From Ursus arctos (Eukaryota; Chordata; Mammalia; Carnivora; Ursidae), in NCBI RefSeq assembly GCF_023065955.2, contig NW_026622974.1, positions 34,131,718 to 34,195,717 on the forward strand: a stretch of DNA of 64,000 nucleotides, given 5' to 3'. The notes below the pieces were generated by a model. It saw only the letters and a program-made list of their open reading frames with translations. It was not told the DNA's origin and ran no database searches. Within the stretch, counting starts at the first letter, position 1. Each line of letters opens with the position of its first letter. The position numbers and the translations under genes were made by a program. This document shows, piece by piece, positions 21,520 through 32,907 of this stretch.

Positions 21520-22630
21520 ACTTCACTAATTCACATTTTTTCCCCTCTTCAAGTAATACTCCTCTCAATAAGAAATGGTTGGATATATTTCCCACAGGGT
21601 TATTTTATATAATTTGGGGAACCTGAATATGACTATTTCTATCTGAATTTTTGGTGTCTAATGTTGTTGAAAACCAGTTTCTTGTAACAAAATACAACCG
21701 AACTTCCAGTGGGCAAATAGAGGAACTACAGGAAGAAACACCCTTTTTAAATAGACAAGTTCTGTGGGTCATTCAATTCTAATGAGCAGCAGAAGCAATT
21801 TTATTTATTGTCCCCAATTTTATTAACATCTACCCATCATTTCTCAATAAGGATACAACTATATATCTCTGATCTCCTTCTTAGAATCTTTATGATGTTA
21901 TAAATGCAGGTATACTCCTTCAGTAAGTATAAAATGATTCATAAGGTGTATAACATCACAGAAAGTTTGACAAAGAAAGTAAAAGGTAACTAGAGTGCAA
22001 TTGCTTGAGTTGTGTTACTAGGTTACTATTCAGTAAACCTCCCACTTATCTTGGGCTTCTGGTATTTTCAATTCCATTTAACGACGGTTGGAGTTACCTT
22101 GATGTGTCTAGCCCTATAATTTATTAAGAGTCTGGCCAGAAAGGTGGTTATTCATAATAACAGGAGGCTGAGTGTGTTTTTAAAAAAGCCTACAGCTAGA
22201 GAAATGGACTGAGTTATCAGGGAGGACAGTGGGAGGAAGATTTGACTGACTTATTTTGATAATATTTTTTCTTAGTATCTGACTGCATGTAATTTTTCAT
22301 GAGACTTATCCTATGTGTATAAATTGGCACATTGGTACCAATCGATGGTAGTAACATTAAGACCTGTTAGACACATATGTTCTGCTCCTAAATGTTGTCT
22401 TTTAGCACAGGTGGAAGAAAATTGAATGGTATGTTTTTCAGTTGTTCAAGTTTGTTTATTAAAATGGAACAATGGCAACACAGCTTTCCCAGAAATATAA
22501 GAAGAATCACCCACAGACTGTCATAAAACATGAATATTGAATGATATAAATGGAACATAAAAAATAGCTATGGACTTTGATCTTCATATAGGCCTAACAG
22601 AGCTGTCAAAAAATTAAAAGAAACTCAATA
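21520..22630. other. Unique non-coding sequence
   Basis: No gene or repeat recognised in about 1.1 kb of AT-rich sequence; no open frame of note. Confidence 0.55.
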
Positions 22631-22634
22631 AATA

Positions 22635-22935
22635 AGTCATTCATTTATTCAAGCAGGAAATCTTATGTATGTTTTAGCAGCTAATATCTGTCAGAGATAG
22701 CACTGGGAGCAAGGGGAAGGAGGAATTAAAACTGTGGAAAAAGACAAGGCTACTGAACTCTGGGAGTCAGACCCCCAAATTAAATATTTACAATAATGTT
22801 GAGCAAGTGCTTTCACAGATAAGCAAAGGACTAAGAAAACACAACAGGAAGTTCGAATGCTTCCTGGAGGAGTTCAGAGGGGCTTCAGAAAGCTGGTAGC
22901 CTTGAACAGGCATTCACGGATGGATGCATATTTCT
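22635..22935 (-). mobile_element. LINE2 3' end, reversed
   Basis: Seen: GTCATTCATTTATTCAAGCAGG, AGATAGCACTGGGAGCAAGG, ATGCTTCCTGGAGGAGTTC and TAGCCTTGAACAGGC. This follows the reversed L2 order (CATTCATTCAACAAATA, GGCACTGTGCTAGG, GGAAGGCTTCCTGGAGGAAGTGA, TCTTGAAGGATGAG). Confidence 0.7.
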
Positions 22936-23154
22936 CCACTGAAATCTCCATAGGGTACTGAGGCAATCCACTGCACTGCTGAGCTGAAAGCTTGTGAAAG
23001 AAAATCAAATACATCTGAGAACAGATGGCTACTATAAATTACCTCAAGTAAGCCCTTCTCAGTGGACCTTAGGTTCCACTAACTCCAAGGTAACATTAAC
23101 AACCACAACAATTACTACTACTGCTATAAGTAACATTCACTCATGATCTGTTAT

Positions 23155-23590
23155 TAAAAATTATTATTTATTAAATATTAAGAATCTATAGCATTTAATG
23201 CTAGGTACCAATCTCATTTTTTTTTAAGATTTTATTTATTTATTCAACAGAGATAGAGACAGCCAGCGAGAGAGGGAACACAAGCAGGGGGAGTGGGAGA
23301 GGAAGAAGCAGGCTCATAGTGGAGGAGCCTGATGTGGGGCTCGATCCCATAACGCCGGGATCACGCCCTGAGCCAAAGGCAGATGCTTAACCGCTGTGCC
23401 ACCCAGGCGCCCCAGTACCAATCTCATTTAATTTCTACAGTCAGGTGCTGAAAATACCATCCCCACTTTACAGATGAAAACTTTGAGATGAAGGGAGGTT
23501 AAGTAAATTGTCTAAGGTTATGCAGTCAGGAGTGGTGGAATGAGGATTCAAATTAGAGTCTGACTTCAAGGTGTATGTTTCTGCTTTCTT
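23155..23590 (-). mobile_element. MIR, reversed, split by a can-SINE
   Basis: Seen left of the SINE: TTATTATTTATTAAATATTA and GCTAGGTACCAATCTCATTT. Seen right of it: ATACCATCCCCACTTTACAG, AAGGGAGGTTAAGTAAATTG, TCTAAGGTTATGCAGTCAGG and GGAATGAGGATTCAAATTAG. Joined, these give the reversed MIR order (CCCCATTTTACAGATGAGG, GAGGTTAAGTAACTTGCCC, GGATTCGAACCC). Confidence 0.8.
23220..23414 (-). mobile_element. can-SINE inserted in the MIR, with exact 15-bp target-site duplication
   Basis: Seen: TTTTTTTAAGATTTTATTTA, AGGAAGAAGCAGGCTCATAG, GATCCCATAACGCCGGGATC, CCGCTGTGCCACCCAGGCGC. GTACCAATCTCATTT is at 23205-23219 and 23415-23429. The close match to the arctoid-type consensus and perfect duplication mark a fairly young copy. 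Confidence 0.98.
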
Positions 23591-23928
23591 CCAATCCAGG
23601 GAAGTATTTGAGAAATTAAGGTTTTAAAGGCATGAGACAGATAAGATGACAGGTTCTCTTCAACAAAAGAATGAAAATATGTGATTCACTGAAGCAAGAG
23701 GCAGAAGTAGAATGTGCCTTGAAGTGGTAAACATGGTTCTTTTATTCTGGAAAAATCTCAAACATAAAAAAAAAAGCATACTATAATAAAACAAATCCAT
23801 GCATTCATCATCTCCTTCAACAATTATCAACATTTTGCCAAATCTGTTTCATCTCCCCCTAACTTTTTTTTTTTAACTTGGGTATTTAAATGCAAATCCC
23901 AGATATCAACTCTTTTCTTTTTTCTCTC

Positions 23929-23981
23929 TTTTTTTAAGATTTTATTTATTTATTTGAGAGAGAGAGAGAGAGAGTGTGTGT

Positions 23982-24020
<39 letters not shown>

Positions 24021-24144
24021 CAGGAGCAGTGGGGAGGGGCAGAAGGGAGGGGCAAAAGGAGAAGCAGACTCCCTGCTGAGGACCCTGGGATCATGACCTG
24101 AGCCCAAGATATACACTTAACCAACTGAACCACCCAGGCACCCC
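23929..24144 (-). mobile_element. can-SINE, reversed, with expanded microsatellite and internal deletion
   Basis: Seen: TTTTTTTAAGATTTTATTTA, GAAGCAGACTCCCTGCTGAG, ATCATGACCTGAGCCCAAG, CCACCCAGGCACCCC. The segment between CTGCTGAG and GACCCTGGG is shorter than in other copies by roughly 35 bases (the GGGAGCCC..GATCCC part). The GA region is expanded into a long GA/GT/GA tract. The target duplication is obscured by pyrimidine-rich flanks (TCTTTTTTCTCT type). Confidence 0.95.
23956..24020 (+). repeat. Compound (GA)n(GT)n(GA)n microsatellite
   Basis: Sixty-five bases of GA, then GT with one TA interruption, then GA again. It sits at the GAGAGA segment normal to can-SINEs, so it probably grew from the element itself. 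Confidence 0.95.
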
Positions 24145-24292
24145 TCTTTTTTCTCTTGTAAATACTTTGATATATATCTCTATGTGATAAGGGTATTTTC
24201 CCTCTGTTACCATCATAGACATATTTGAAAAGCATTATTCTCCTTAAAAAGAAGATATGATGCCACTTGAATGTTTTCAAAATTAAAATGTA

Positions 24293-24497
24293 TGGGGCGC
24301 CTGGGTGGCACAGCGGTTAAGCGTCTGCCTTCGGCTCAGGGCGTGATCCCAGCGTTATGGGATCGAGCCCCACATCAGGCTCCTCTGCTGGGAGCCTGCT
24401 TCTTCCTCTCCCACTCCCCCTGCTTGTGTTCCCTCTCTCACTGGCTGTCTCTATCTCTGTCGAATAAATAAATAAAATCTTTAAAAAAAAAAAAAAC
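24293..24497 (+). mobile_element. can-SINE with exact 15-bp target-site duplication
   Basis: Seen: GGGGCGCCTGGGTGGCACAG, GGTTAAGCGTCTGCCTTCGG, CCAGCGTTATGGGATCGAGC, CTATCTCTGTCGAATAAATA and poly-A. CAAAATTAAAATGTA is at 24278-24292 and 24498-24512. Among the closest matches to consensus in the window, so likely one of the youngest insertions. Confidence 0.98.
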
Positions 24498-24512
24498 CAA
24501 AATTAAAATGTA

Positions 24513-25858
24513 ACCTCTATAAGAATAAAATAACAAAAGCTTAGCTCTACTATTTAGACATGTAAAGTCATGTTGACATCATTAGTCAAATCATATGCAA
24601 ATGAAGTGTTTCTAAATGATCAACTTTTGATCATTTTAGGCACACATAACAGAATTTATAGGTGTTAAGGAAGCAGAAATCCTTCATTGGTTCAAAATGA
24701 ATGAAGACATGTATTAAACAATGAGATACAGCTTAAAAATGTGTCTCTTGTGAAAATACATAGGACAGAATTTAAAAGTCCTGCTCTTTAAACATACTAG
24801 ACAAGAAGAAAATATGCAAACACAAAGAAATTAGTGCCAGAAAACATATATGAGTACTCATTCAGCTATATTAAAACAAACAAAAAAGAATTAAAGAGCT
24901 GAAGTAAATTCAATTAGACATTTATTCTGGTCAATACTTATATCAAGTAGACATGTGTCATTTTTATAAGCAAGTTGCTTTTCCTCTTTCAAAACCATTC
25001 AGCTATAATGCCTACCTCACACTCACCTGCACCCCAGCTGTCTAGACCAAAGTCTCAAGTCATTATGTTAAACAAGGAACCAAGCTCTAACAAATATAAT
25101 AGAATCATGATAAAAATGATACTTGGTTAAATGGTTTACTGGCCCAATTTACACACAAAGTTAAGCATGAAATATAACTTTGCCAGAATATCACAGTAGA
25201 GCTTTCATAAGGGGTATTGAGGCTAGGTCTACAAAAATTTAGCCAAATTGGACTGGAAAACAATAACAAAACAAAACAAAAAAACCCATGTGTCTGTTTA
25301 GCCCATAGCTTGCCAGTAGCTTCACTAGGAGCTAGAAATTCCAGCATTTTCTTCCACTGATCTTGAGGCCATCTTTTCAAACAACCCTGCTCCCAAAAGG
25401 CCCCAATGAAAGTCAGCTCCTACAGACATATGCTGACTCAGTCAAGAAAGGCCAGCCAAGCACCATTGAAAACTCACCTGGTTGAAGGATCCATGAGCTG
25501 GTCAGTTCACCTCTGATGTGAGAAAACAGTTTGTTTCTTCTCTAATTAGATACTAGCAAACTAAATGAGTAGATTCATTGGAGTAGGCTATCATTTTACC
25601 ACCTGGATGAGAGAACGAGAGATGCCAGAGATATGATTCTTCAGCAAATTGGCTACCGCTGCCAAATTGCAGATTTGAGTAGCCCAAGACAGTAACTATA
25701 TAACAGAATATCTGTGTTAGACCTAAAATTTTCCTGAAACATGTTTTTATATTTCTTATGTTGCACTCATCAGGTGTGTCAGGGTATATGCTAAGAAGTG
25801 CAGATTGGCTATTAGTTTGTCTTTCTAACTGGACTGAGCCAGTGAAAGAGCGCTAAAA
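24513..25858. other. Unique non-coding sequence
   Basis: No gene or repeat family recognised. The 91-codon reversed frame at 25105-25380 has no domain that I know. The stretch around 25480-25690 has mixed composition and homeodomain-like cores (CTAATTAGATAC). Confidence 0.5.
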
Positions 25859-25859
25859 G

Positions 25860-25975
25860 GATTGATTCATTTAAGGTTCATGACTTTGATTTTTTTGTGC
25901 CTCAGTTTATTCATTCATCTGTAAAATCAATGAGATAGACTAATATTCATCTAAAAGTACCTTCTAGTAGTGAGC
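25860..25975 (+). mobile_element. MIR fragment (possible)
   Basis: Seen: GTGCCTCAGTTTATTCATTC, ATCTGTAAAATCAATGAGAT and CCTTCTAGTAGTGAG. The first two match the MIR phrase CCTCAGTTTCCTCATCTGTAAAATGGGGAT; the rest is unclear. Confidence 0.5.
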
Positions 25976-25979
25976 TGAA

Positions 25980-26695
25980 AATAAATAAGAAAATGCATTT
26001 TAAAAGTTAAACATGCAAAGTATAATTTTTATTGTGGGTGATTTTCCTCTCTAAGCTATTGTTTGGTCTTGTTTTCTTTGTGTTTTGTACCTACCTTTGT
26101 AGTACAGGAATGCTTAATATTTTACACACAAAGGAAAATTGGTCAAATGTAATCAGAAACAGATATTAATCTACAAAGGTGCTTAAATTTTCAAGATCAA
26201 TAATATTCTAAGTAACAACCTCAAAGAACATGTAATTAATGAACAAAATAAACTGTAATCTCAAGAAACAGATAATTTGCAACCTTCTTGGGCCTTAGTA
26301 TTTATAAACTTATTTTTGGACTTCAGGAAAAGGATGCAGCAAAAGAAATTGTTGTACACATTACATGTTGATTTTAGGCTCCACTAAAGAATATGATTAG
26401 AGTTTGGCTCACAAATTGTTGACAAAAAAATTGTTTTAATATTTTATTTGGTAATTTCATTGAGTGAAAAGTTTATGGAGGTAAGGAAGACTAATGTCCT
26501 TTTGGTCTTTTATATTCTATTCCTCCCCATTCTGTCCTTGTATATGTATTAGGGGAGGATGAGGGATAATAGGAGGAAAGCTTTATTTAAAAAGGACTGG
26601 TTTTTTTCTGGCAAATTCCCAATCTAAATTCCTAAGAAAAAAGATGTCTTCTGTGGAACTGCTACTGTGTAGATATTAGTTTTTGCTGTCATTTT
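25980..26695. other. Unique AT-rich sequence
   Basis: Nothing recognised in about 700 bp. Confidence 0.55.
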
Positions 26696-26697
26696 CA

Positions 26698-26925
26698 GAA
26701 TAGCACGGTGATTTAGTGTGTTCACTCTGAAATCAGACTTACTGAGTTGCTATCTCTATTCCACCACTTAGTAGACATGTGACAGAGAACAAATTATCTA
26801 ACTGTTCAGTTTCCATGATCTGATCCATAGAGTGGGAGTAATGTGGAGTGGTTATGAAGGCTCCACGAGTTAATACATAAAGTGCTTAGAACAGAGTAAT
26901 TTCTCAGTAAGTTTTACTTATTACT
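26698..26925 (+). mobile_element. MIR, nearly full length
   Basis: Seen: GCACGGTGATTTAGTGTG, CTCTGAAATCAGACTTACTG, TCTATTCCACCACTTAGTAG, GTGACAGAGAACAAATTATC, CACGAGTTAATACATAAAGTGC and ACAGAGTAATTTCTCAGTAAG. One of the clearest MIRs here, covering the whole consensus. Confidence 0.87.
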
Positions 26926-26929
26926 TCCA

Positions 26930-27362
26930 GATATATTGCACATTAAATAAAACCTCTGTTTGCTGTGGAAAGTGCTTTAATCTTCTTTGCTGTGTTTGAA
27001 AATAAGAGATTCTTGAAGTAAAAAGAGAAATTAAAAAAAGAATTCTACCAACTGCAGAAGAAACAGATTTTAAATCTAACTTAGAATTGAAAGGGAAGAC
27101 CTACTCCTGCCAGAAGAAAAAATTGCCCATGAAACTTTTATTTTTTTTGCTCACGAAACTTGAACTATTGGTAACAGAGGTCACCTTGGGAAAGCAGGAT
27201 CCTGCAGGCATTGGTGTAGACACAGTTCTTTTGGAGAACAGCCCAGGGATACAAATCAAAACTATCCAGCTTTCATTTTTTGTAACTTAGTGAGCAATTC
27301 CTGGGAACCTAAGTTCTAAGAAATTAGTCAAGAGGGAAATAATCTCTATCGTGTTCATAAAA
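26930..27362. other. Unique sequence
   Basis: No repeat or gene recognised. The 67-codon frame at 27087-27290 is featureless. Confidence 0.5.
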
Positions 27363-27364
27363 AT

Positions 27365-27565
27365 GGTCATTGTAATATTATGTATAATAGTGAGAAACTA
27401 AGAAATGACCTAAATATCTCATGGGAGAATGTCTAATTGATGGAATATTATATCATTAATAAACTACATATAACTGCGGCAGTATAAAAAATGATGCTTA
27501 ATATTAAGAGAAAAGGGGTCTTGAAAGTATATGTATCATATTACTATATCATATTACTATAATGT
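27365..27565 (+). mobile_element. Old L1M-like fragment (possible)
   Basis: Seen: ATTATGTATAATAGTGAGAAAC, CTAAATATCTCATGGGAGAATG and GATGGAATATTATATCATTA. The order resembles L1M text (TTTATAATAGCAAAAAATTGG, CCCAAATGTCCATCAATAGG, CAATGGAATACTATACAGCC). Strongly diverged. It ends in a 13-bp tandem duplication at 27535-27560. Confidence 0.45.
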
Positions 27566-27569
27566 TGTA

Positions 27570-29788
27570 CAATCACATATTTATAAATATTTTATGTAAT
27601 TATATAATTACAGGCAATAAGGGAATTGGGAGAAAACAACTGGGTTTTGTCTGGAGCAATCAAGAGTAAATTCCTTTAAATTGTTCTATACTGATGCTTA
27701 AAGAATAATTCAAAATTAAAGCGCAAACACGTATGAAATACAATGCCTGAACTAGTCAATTTATGTTTTAACACACTGATGGTTTAAATTACTATTGGAT
27801 TTCATTAATTCTTGGAGGATTTTTTATTGCCTTTCTGCTGGTACTCTACAAGTAAAACAATACATTTCACACGTGTGATAGGAAACCTGTGTTATGACTT
27901 GGCAGGTTTGAAGTGAGAAAATATTTTGTTAATTGTTCAACAGTTGATAATTATAAAGAATTGGAGGCAGAGTAGAAACCAACTTGAACCACACCTACTA
28001 TGCAATATGTAAGCTTTTTAAAAATATGACTCCTCACTGGAAATACTACAAGAAAATTATGATTGATTCCAAAGTACAAAAATTTATCCAATACCACTCT
28101 AGTCAGGCATAATGCTAGCCTCTAGGAATTCCATAAAACCACAAATGCAGACTGGAAAGAGTATGTGTCCAGTTATAACTAGAACTTGAATTCCCTTGCT
28201 ACTGACTTCAGCAACAAATTTCAGCATCATGCTCAGAAACGTGACTCCACAAAGCACACCTGAGCTGGACGGACCCAAGGATTGGACCAGCCAGCTCATG
28301 GCAGAAACCAGCAAAATACCAACATGATACCAAGTGACTCCTCTTCCCAGTGTTAAGGGGAGTCATAAGGACAAACAGACACCATCTTGGGCAGGAAGAA
28401 GGGAAAGGGAGAAGCCACCATGATAAGGACTCAAACTTAGAACTCATGGGAATACTTACCTCAAAAGAGATCTGAAATCTCAATAGACTGCTTAACCTGG
28501 AGGAGGCAGAGAAACCATTATTTGAAAATAGTTATCTCTCTCCTTGCCACCCAGAGGAGTACAGGGCGGGGGTGAGGGGAGGGCAGTTTATAGGAACATT
28601 AGATAGTGATAGAAAGTAGGGTTGTTTTCCTTGTTTAAGAAGTATATCCCTACCCTTCTACGATGTAGGCACTCTTAAAGCAGAAATCACATTTTATTAT
28701 TCTACTTATCTGATGTTAAAAATTAGGACATTTGCCCCTAATAGTTATACAAGAAATGACACTGAATGAATAAATCATAAGAGTCGAAGGGATCAGAGAA
28801 GTGTCCTAATTCACCATCCTGATTTCAGGTAGACTTACAGAATTCATCACAGAAACTTTTGCCTGGGGACCTGAAGCATTTATACCGGGATTTGCTCTTG
28901 GTCTATTGTGGTAAGGAGGCAGAACAGTCACTCTCCACTGGGCCTCTATTTCTTTTCCTTTCTTCCTTTCATTTTGAATTGCAAACTTTTTTTTTTTACT
29001 ATTAATAAATTTCTGTCCTTCCTCTCTTCACTCCTCGTATTATACTTCCAACAAAGAAAACACTACTCTTGTTGAACCATTTAGGACAAATGTTAGAGCA
29101 AAATAGCAAAAGGATTGTTTAATCAAGGCAAAAACTTGTAAGGAGGTTAAATTATCACCACCCTTGATTATTTTGATTTTTCAAAGGAACATTAATTTTT
29201 TTTCACTGATGAGAGATGTCTGCAGATTACTCTTTGAGTATTTGAATCCTCCCTATGTACTAGCACAATCAGTTTTATACAATAATCAAGCTATAAACAC
29301 ACCATATACACCATTTTCCAGCTTCACCAAGTTTGGTTTTGGTTTTTTTTTCCTTTTTTCTTTGGTCTTATTTATTTGCTGGATTTTTTTTTTTCCTTTG
29401 AAGGGAAAGAAGAGCCTTCCCTAGTTACATCTACTTTAGGGACATTTATTTAGAATGAAATAAAAGTGACTTGTAATTATAGTTTAATGTTTCAAAGTAG
29501 AAAACTGTACCAAATTGTTTAACCAAATGTAGATTTGGTTGAGACTCCAGAGTTACTTCGAAGTCAAGGCCTCGAAAAGTCTGAACCATTGCTTATCTTT
29601 AATTTATGGTTCTCTCCTAGAGGCATCACTGAACTGATTGTTCACCAGGTTAAAATTTTGGCTTAGAAAAGTTGTGTAACACAGAACAGACTACAAGACA
29701 AACTCACATTGCATTCTTTTTCTCAGTTATGGCATCTGTTTCTCTCAACCAAAAACTCCCTCAATTACATTTTTCCAATCCTGATTAA
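27570..29788. other. Unique non-coding sequence
   Basis: About 2.2 kb without recognised genes or repeats. Overlapping reversed frames at 28099-28314 and 28208-28483 lie in a segment (28085-28500) of slightly higher GC that could be an unrecognised old repeat. The frame at 29164-29424 is dominated by a T-rich stretch. Confidence 0.5.
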
Positions 29789-29802
29789 CAGAGCTGTCTA
29801 CA

Positions 29803-30013
29803 TGGGGCGCCTGGGTGGCTCAGTCATTAAGCGTCTGCCTTCGGCTTGGGCCATGATCCCTGCGTTCTGGGATGGAGCCCCGCATCGGGCTCCCTGCTCA
29901 GTGGGAAGCCTGCTTCTCCCTCTCCCACTCCCCCTGCTTGTGTTCCCTCTCTTGCTGCCTCTCTGTCAAATAAATAAATAAAATCTTAAAAAAAAACAAA
30001 AAAAACCAAAAAC
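29803..30013 (+). mobile_element. can-SINE with 14-bp target-site duplication
   Basis: Seen: TGGGGCGCCTGGGTGGCTCAG, TTAAGCGTCTGCCTTCGGC, CCCCGCATCGGGCTCCCTGC, CTGTCAAATAAATAAATAAA and an impure A-rich tail. CAGAGCTGTCTACA (29789-29802) and CAGCGCTGTCTACA (30014-30027) differ at one base. The TCGGGCTCCCTGCTCAGTGG middle differs from the GCTATGAGCC subtype at 4188. Confidence 0.97.
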
Positions 30014-30029
30014 CAGCGCTGTCTACAAA

Positions 30030-31090
30030 AGTGGTCTAATAAAAAGGCAGGGTGTTGGATGGGCTCTCCTGAGATTTGTAAGCTCTCTCATTTCCTCTTT
30101 TTCTAATTTTGGCTTCATAAAATACTGTTTGTGGCCTCCCATGAGAAATTATCTGGAACATTTAAGCCTTCTAATCTGCAGAATATAAAAGATCCATATA
30201 CCTACAAGTTTAGAGTAAAATATTATGATGTAGAACTATGTTTTTCTCGAGTTTTCTTAAACTTCCAGGCCTTTGGCACTTTAAATGGAGAGCCTTACAA
30301 AATAAAATTTTCCCCATTGTGCCTGGATTTGTTCCTGGACAAACAGCCCAGACTTCCAGGGAAAGAGAAGATGACCAAAGTGACTATGGGATAATGAGGG
30401 CACTGTGACTTCATTCTAGCATTTACTACAGTACTCCCCCATAGTGAAGTACATCATATAGGATCTTAGGAAGGAGCAGATTGTACAGTCAAATTGGGTC
30501 TTTTGAGGAAAGATTTGCACAGCTACTATTTATGAAGGTGAGGGCAAGGTAAGGAAACCACAAGTACCTAGAAGTTAAGAACAGCAGGGTCAGAAGGAGT
30601 GATTGATATCATCCTGGGCCTGAAATGCAAAAAGAGGAGGCAGTTACCAGAACTTAGTGACAGAGCGCAGAGACAGAGACCCATGTGGAAAGGGCTGTTG
30701 GCTAGAGGTTGATCTACAGTAGAGGGATGCAGCCCACCCACGGTGAACTGATCCTTGAGCTCCATAGCTGTCATCAGAGGATAAGGGAATCTATTGACGC
30801 AGGTCAGACTCTTGGAGAAACAGCAGGGTAGAGCCTGGATCTGAAGGAACAAATAAACGAGATATAAAATTAGTTGGGATTGATCAGCTTAACTAGGGAG
30901 ATATGGCTGGGGGCCTATTGAACTTGCAAGCCAGCTGAGTTTGGGATCCCTTCATTATCTGGGAAAACTACTGTTTGCCTTAGGGTATAGGTGGCCCTTT
31001 ACATTGGAAAAGAGCACAGTATCTGACAGAGAAAGTAATGCAATGGTAGCTGTGACAGAGAACATTTTTGGGTGTAAAGGCAGTCAACGC
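30030..31090. other. Unique non-coding sequence
   Basis: No repeat recognised. The 87-codon frame at 30131-30394 and the 94-codon reversed frame at 30568-30852 show no known domain. Confidence 0.5.
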
Positions 31091-31093
31091 TGC

Positions 31094-31321
31094 TTTTTAT
31101 TTTATTTATTTATTTTTTTAATTTTAAAGTTTTTATTTCTTTATTTTAGAGAGAGAAAGCGTGAACAGGGGGAAGAGCAGAAGGAGAGGGGGAAAGAATC
31201 TCAAGCAGACTCTGGGCTAAGCGTGGAGCCCTATGGGGGCTCAGTCTCATGACTCTGGGATCATGACCTGAGCTGAAACCAAGAGTCAGAAGAGTAACCA
31301 GCTGAGCCACCCTGGCGCCCC
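31094..31321 (-). mobile_element. Older can-SINE (SINEC_c-like), reversed
   Basis: Seen: TTTTATTTATTTATTTTTTT, TTTTAAAGTTTTTATTTCTT, GCAGACTCTGGGCTAAGCG, GGATCATGACCTGAGCTGAA, AACCAGCTGAGCCACCCTGG, CGCCCC. The AAACCAAGAGTCAGA block belongs to the older subfamily with GATTTCAGCTCAGGTCATGA. The left boundary is approximate because the tail is T-rich. Confidence 0.93.
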
Positions 31322-31324
31322 AAC

Positions 31325-32190
31325 TCTTTTGTAAATAACTAGACACTGGGGCAATTGAGGGAGCCCAAAAGGCCCCGTAACCAATTATCAGAGACCAGCT
31401 TGAGAGAAGAGAGAACAATGAAGGATGAGCCACTGAGGCAAAAGAATGAAGGGACCAAGACTGCCTATAGTCACCATGGGCTACAGGGTTTAGGACAGAG
31501 ACATTGGAAACTGACCACAACCACATTATTCGCTGCTCTGATTGTTTATCTGTGCGCCCAGGATCACTAAAAAAGCATGCATAATAATTGTCCTAGAATG
31601 CCACTTTGATTCTTTACAATTAATTACCCTTTTATTTCTAGAACCCCGTAGTAAAGGCACTAGAAACTGTTCTTTAAGAAAAAGAAAAAAAAGCTGCCAA
31701 TTTAATTACGATATATTGTCAATTGTAAGATGCAGACTGATTGTAGAGATGTTAAAAAAAAAAAGGAAGAATGTCTTGAGCCTATAAAATATTGTACCTG
31801 TATTCTATCAGTTCATTTGCCACTAATGTTTGGATGAATGTTCACTTGAATGAGTCATTTAGGATGCTGTGTACTCTAAAAATGCTCCCTGCTGATGCCT
31901 AAATATACATCAACCCAAATGGTACATTAACATATCAGTAAAGTATATAAAATGATGCGAAACAGGCAAAACCTTTTCTAAGATGGGCATGGGATATACT
32001 TTTTTATTTAAATATCACACAGCACTTAGTTCTTACCCCTAGACAATATCAAACCTAGGAAAATGGAATTTGAGTGAAGTTAGTATGACTTGTTCCTACC
32101 CCTTTCTTTCAGGTTATTTTTGTGATGCTCTTTTCTGTTACCATCACCATTGCTTTCATTTTGCGGTCTCTTAGAATTGCTAGTAATCTA
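31325..32190. other. Unique non-coding sequence
   Basis: Nothing recognised. The frames at 31355-31570 and 31542-31787 are without domains; the reversed 126-codon frame at 31146-31526 runs through the SINE and is spurious. Confidence 0.5.
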
Positions 32191-32191
32191 G

Positions 32192-32262
32192 GTCAGTGGT
32201 TCTCAACCTGACTGCACATCAGAATTACCTAAGGAACTTTTGAAAAAATATGCTCCTAAAAT
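32192..32262. mobile_element. MER5-type DNA transposon end
   Basis: Seen: GTCAGTGGTTCTCAACCTGA, CTGCACATCAGAATTACCTA and AGGAACTTTTGAAAAAATATG. This is the terminal inverted repeat and first part of MER5A (CAGTGGTTCTCAACCTTGGC, TGCACATTAGAATCACCTGG). Only one end remains. Confidence 0.75.
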
Positions 32263-32394
32263 TTAAAAGCTTAAAAATACAGCCTATTGGCCACCTATGG
32301 AGGAGAGTTTGGCAGTATCTATCAAAATGCCTTTTGACCCAGAGATTCCACTATTAAGAATTTACCCCAAGGGATAAACTGCTATAAGTACAAA

Positions 32395-32425
<31 letters not shown>

Positions 32426-32438
32426 GTATCTATCTATC
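32395..32438 (+). repeat. (TATC)11 tetranucleotide microsatellite
   Basis: Eleven tetramer units with one TATG variant near the right end, inside the L1M fragment. Tetranucleotide runs of this length are often polymorphic. Confidence 0.95.
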
Positions 32439-32720
32439 AAAGGTTAGTCACTGTGGCAAATTATTACTTGTCATGGCCAAATATTGGAAACCACCCAAGT
32501 CTGTCCATAGCAGGCTGGTTGAGCAAACCCTGCTACATCCTACAACAGAGAACTATTTTACAGAAGAGTTGTAGGAAAAAATGAGGAATCACCTCTGAGA
32601 ATGGATATGGAATAGAAAAAAGCAAGGTGCTGAGGAATATGCTACCGTTTTTAAACATATCTACCTATATAAATTTATAGCTGTTTATTTTGACCAAAAA
32701 AATAAGGCGGTGGGGGCAGT

Positions 32721-32907
32721 GCAGCGCCTGATGGCTCAGTCAGTTGAGCATCTGACTCTTGGTTTCAGCTCAGGTCATGACTTTAGGGCCCCACATCAGG
32801 CTCCACACTCAGCATGGAGTCTGCTGGTCCCTCTCCCTCTGCTCCTCCCTCCACTTGTGCTCTCTGTCTCTCAAACAAATAAATAAAATCTCTCTCTAAA
32901 AAAAAAA
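32721..32907 (+). mobile_element. Older can-SINE inside the L1M fragment
   Basis: Seen: GCAGCGCCTGATGGCTCAGT, CAGTTGAGCATCTGACTCTT, GGTTTCAGCTCAGGTCATGA, CCACACTCAGCATGGAGTCT, CTCAAACAAATAAATAAAAT, poly-A. This is the older SINEC subfamily (TTTCAGCTCAGGTCATGA type). The left end is blurred by a G-rich stretch. Confidence 0.93.
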
